From positions 4,921,501 to 4,985,500 of the forward strand of contig NZ_AP024488.1 of the NCBI RefSeq assembly GCF_021654575.1: a stretch of DNA of 64,000 bases. Direction: 5' to 3'. Positions 63,145-64,000 of the stretch are shown in pieces; the first letter of the stretch is position 1; each line of letters starts with the position of its first letter. This DNA is from Desulfoluna limicola (GTDB lineage: Bacteria > Desulfobacterota > Desulfobacteria > Desulfobacterales > Desulfolunaceae). Both the position numbers and the translations under genes were made by a program. The notes under the pieces are model-generated. The model saw only the letters and a program-made list of their open reading frames with translations, did no database searches and had not been told where the DNA came from.

Positions 63145-64000
63145 TCAAGATTCGGCATCGATGCCGATGAGGGGGCCGATGGTCACACGGTTACGGCCAT
63201 TGTTTTTGGAAGAGTAGAGCAAGTTGTCTGCGGTGACGAGGAGGTTGCGAACCGTGATCAGGTTGGGCGGTTCACCGGGGCCAAAGCCCGTTCCACCGAA
63301 GCTTGCGGTGATTGAAAGGGCGTCTCCGGATGTCTTGAGGGGGGTCTCTTCCACGGCCCTGCGAAGACGTTCCCCGACGTCCCTTACACCATCCACCCCT
63401 GTTTCGGGCAGCACAATGAGAAACTCCTCGCCGCCAAACCGCACCACCCAGTCGATATCGGCACGAATACACCCACCCATGCATTCCACAAACCCTTTGA
63501 GTACTTCGTCGCCAACCGTGTGCCCGTATCGGTCGTTGACCCGCTTGAAGTGGTCGATGTCACACATGAGAAGTGAGAGGCTTCTTTTGCAGCGCTGTGC
63601 GGTGCGAATCTCTTTTTTGAGCTGCACCCCCATGTAGTTCCGGTTGTAGCACCCCGTCAGGGGGTCGGTGATGGAGAGGGTTCGGATCTCGTCGTTTGCC
63701 TTTTTGAGGGAACCGATGATCCGCCGGAGGTTTTTTGTGAGTTGGGCCCGCTCCAGGTGGACACGTAAACGGGCGATAAGTTCCTCCTTTACGAAGGGCT
63801 TCACCAGGTAATCCGTGGCCCCCACCTTGAACATGTCCAGAAGGAGCGTGTGATCTGAGATGGCAGTGAGAAAGATGATGGGCAGGTCGGTGAGCCCCAG
63901 GTCCTGGCGCAGTTTCAGGCAGAGGGTATCCCCTCCCATCTTGGGCATCTTAAGGTCGGTGATCACAATGTCGATTTTTTTGTGCATCTTCTCCATGAAG
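63145..64000 (-). CDS. Response regulator with GGDEF domain (5' end beyond window)
   Basis: At least 283 residues, N terminus cut by the right edge. The visible part starts inside a CheY-like receiver: DIVITDLKMPKMGGDTL (phospho-acceptor Asp in TDLKMP), FLTAISDHT and VKPFVKEELIARLRVHL. A coiled linker leads to a GGDEF domain from DPLTGCYNRNYMGVQL, active site RFGGEEF. The inhibitory site position reads ADID rather than RxxD, so feedback inhibition is probably lost. It would make c-di-GMP in response to an unknown kinase, acting in parallel with the GAF-GGDEF protein at 16 kb. Confidence 0.88.
   Translation of the reverse strand, partial: FMEKMHKKIDIVITDLKMPKMGGDTLCLKLRQDLGLTDLPIIFLTAISDHTLLLDMFKVGATDYLVKPFVKEELIARLRVHLERAQLTKNLRRIIGSLKKANDEIRTLSITDPLTGCYNRNYMGVQLKKEIRTAQRCKRSLSLLMCDIDHFKRVNDRYGHTVGDEVLKGFVECMGGCIRADIDWVVRFGGEEFLIVLPETGVDGVRDVGERLRRAVEETPLKTSGDALSITASFGGTGFGPGEPPNLITVRNLLVTADNLLYSSKNNGRNRVTIGPLIGIDAES

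Overview
The window looks like chromosome from a Gram-negative anaerobic bacterium of the Desulfobacterota (sulfate-reducer-type Deltaproteobacteria). The signs are a siroheme-decarboxylase-type AsnC protein (alternative haem pathway), C5-pathway HemA next to a precorrin-2 dehydrogenase and a CcsA/HemX membrane protein, a CooT-like nickel protein, a DUF362 protein, multihaem c-type cytochromes, type III glutamine synthetase, and Mla- and Tat-type envelope genes. I cannot fix the genus. No rRNA, tRNA, CRISPR array, phage or transposase gene was seen.

Layout. 0.4-8 kb: DUF3842 and CooT genes, a PhaC-like synthase, flavodoxin, DUF362 protein, MBL hydrolase and amidohydrolase. 8.7-11.5 kb: an operon for an octahaem lipoprotein, a tri-haem membrane-anchored cytochrome and a cytochrome b, probably a quinol-linked electron-transfer complex. 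11.8-17.2 kb: single-gene units (rsgA, an FAD oxidoreductase, an MBL hydrolase, a GGDEF protein) separated by structured repeats. 17.7-23.4 kb: nitrogen control (glnA type III with a sigma-54 promoter, glnB, glnD). 23.9-33 kb: an RCK-type channel with an atypical pore and its RCK partner, a LolD-type ATPase followed by a beta-barrel protein, an orphan histidine kinase, an MBL hydrolase, a MarR regulator and trmL. 33.5-42.8 kb: compact housekeeping block (haem/siroheme genes, fabD, dksA, PHP, rnc, radical SAM, metK). 43-48.2 kb: envelope genes (LPP20-like, SpoIID-like, an Mla-type permease / degenerate ATPase / MCE operon). 48.3-64 kb: mobB, aroK, tatBC, iclR, apt, mtnP, mtnA, ahbB, PP2C-FHA, pabA-pabBC, tetR, yhbY, a small unknown protein and a response regulator with GGDEF that runs off the right edge.

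The most unusual feature is a dense family of structured intergenic repeats: about 11 composite copies with inverted GCCTCCGGCGG / CCGCCGGAGGC ends and about 11 half copies. Their stems change sequence but keep pairing. In almost every copy the CCTCCGGCGG end points at the nearest gene boundary, so single genes (several MBL hydrolases, rsgA, apt, mobB, GGDEF) are framed by inward-facing ends. Copies are absent from the 33.5-42.9 kb and 54-62 kb housekeeping blocks. Other points of note are an Mla ATPase that has lost all its nucleotide-binding motifs, a channel lacking the TVGYG filter, an ABC ATPase with no permease beside it, and a probable leaderless marR mRNA.
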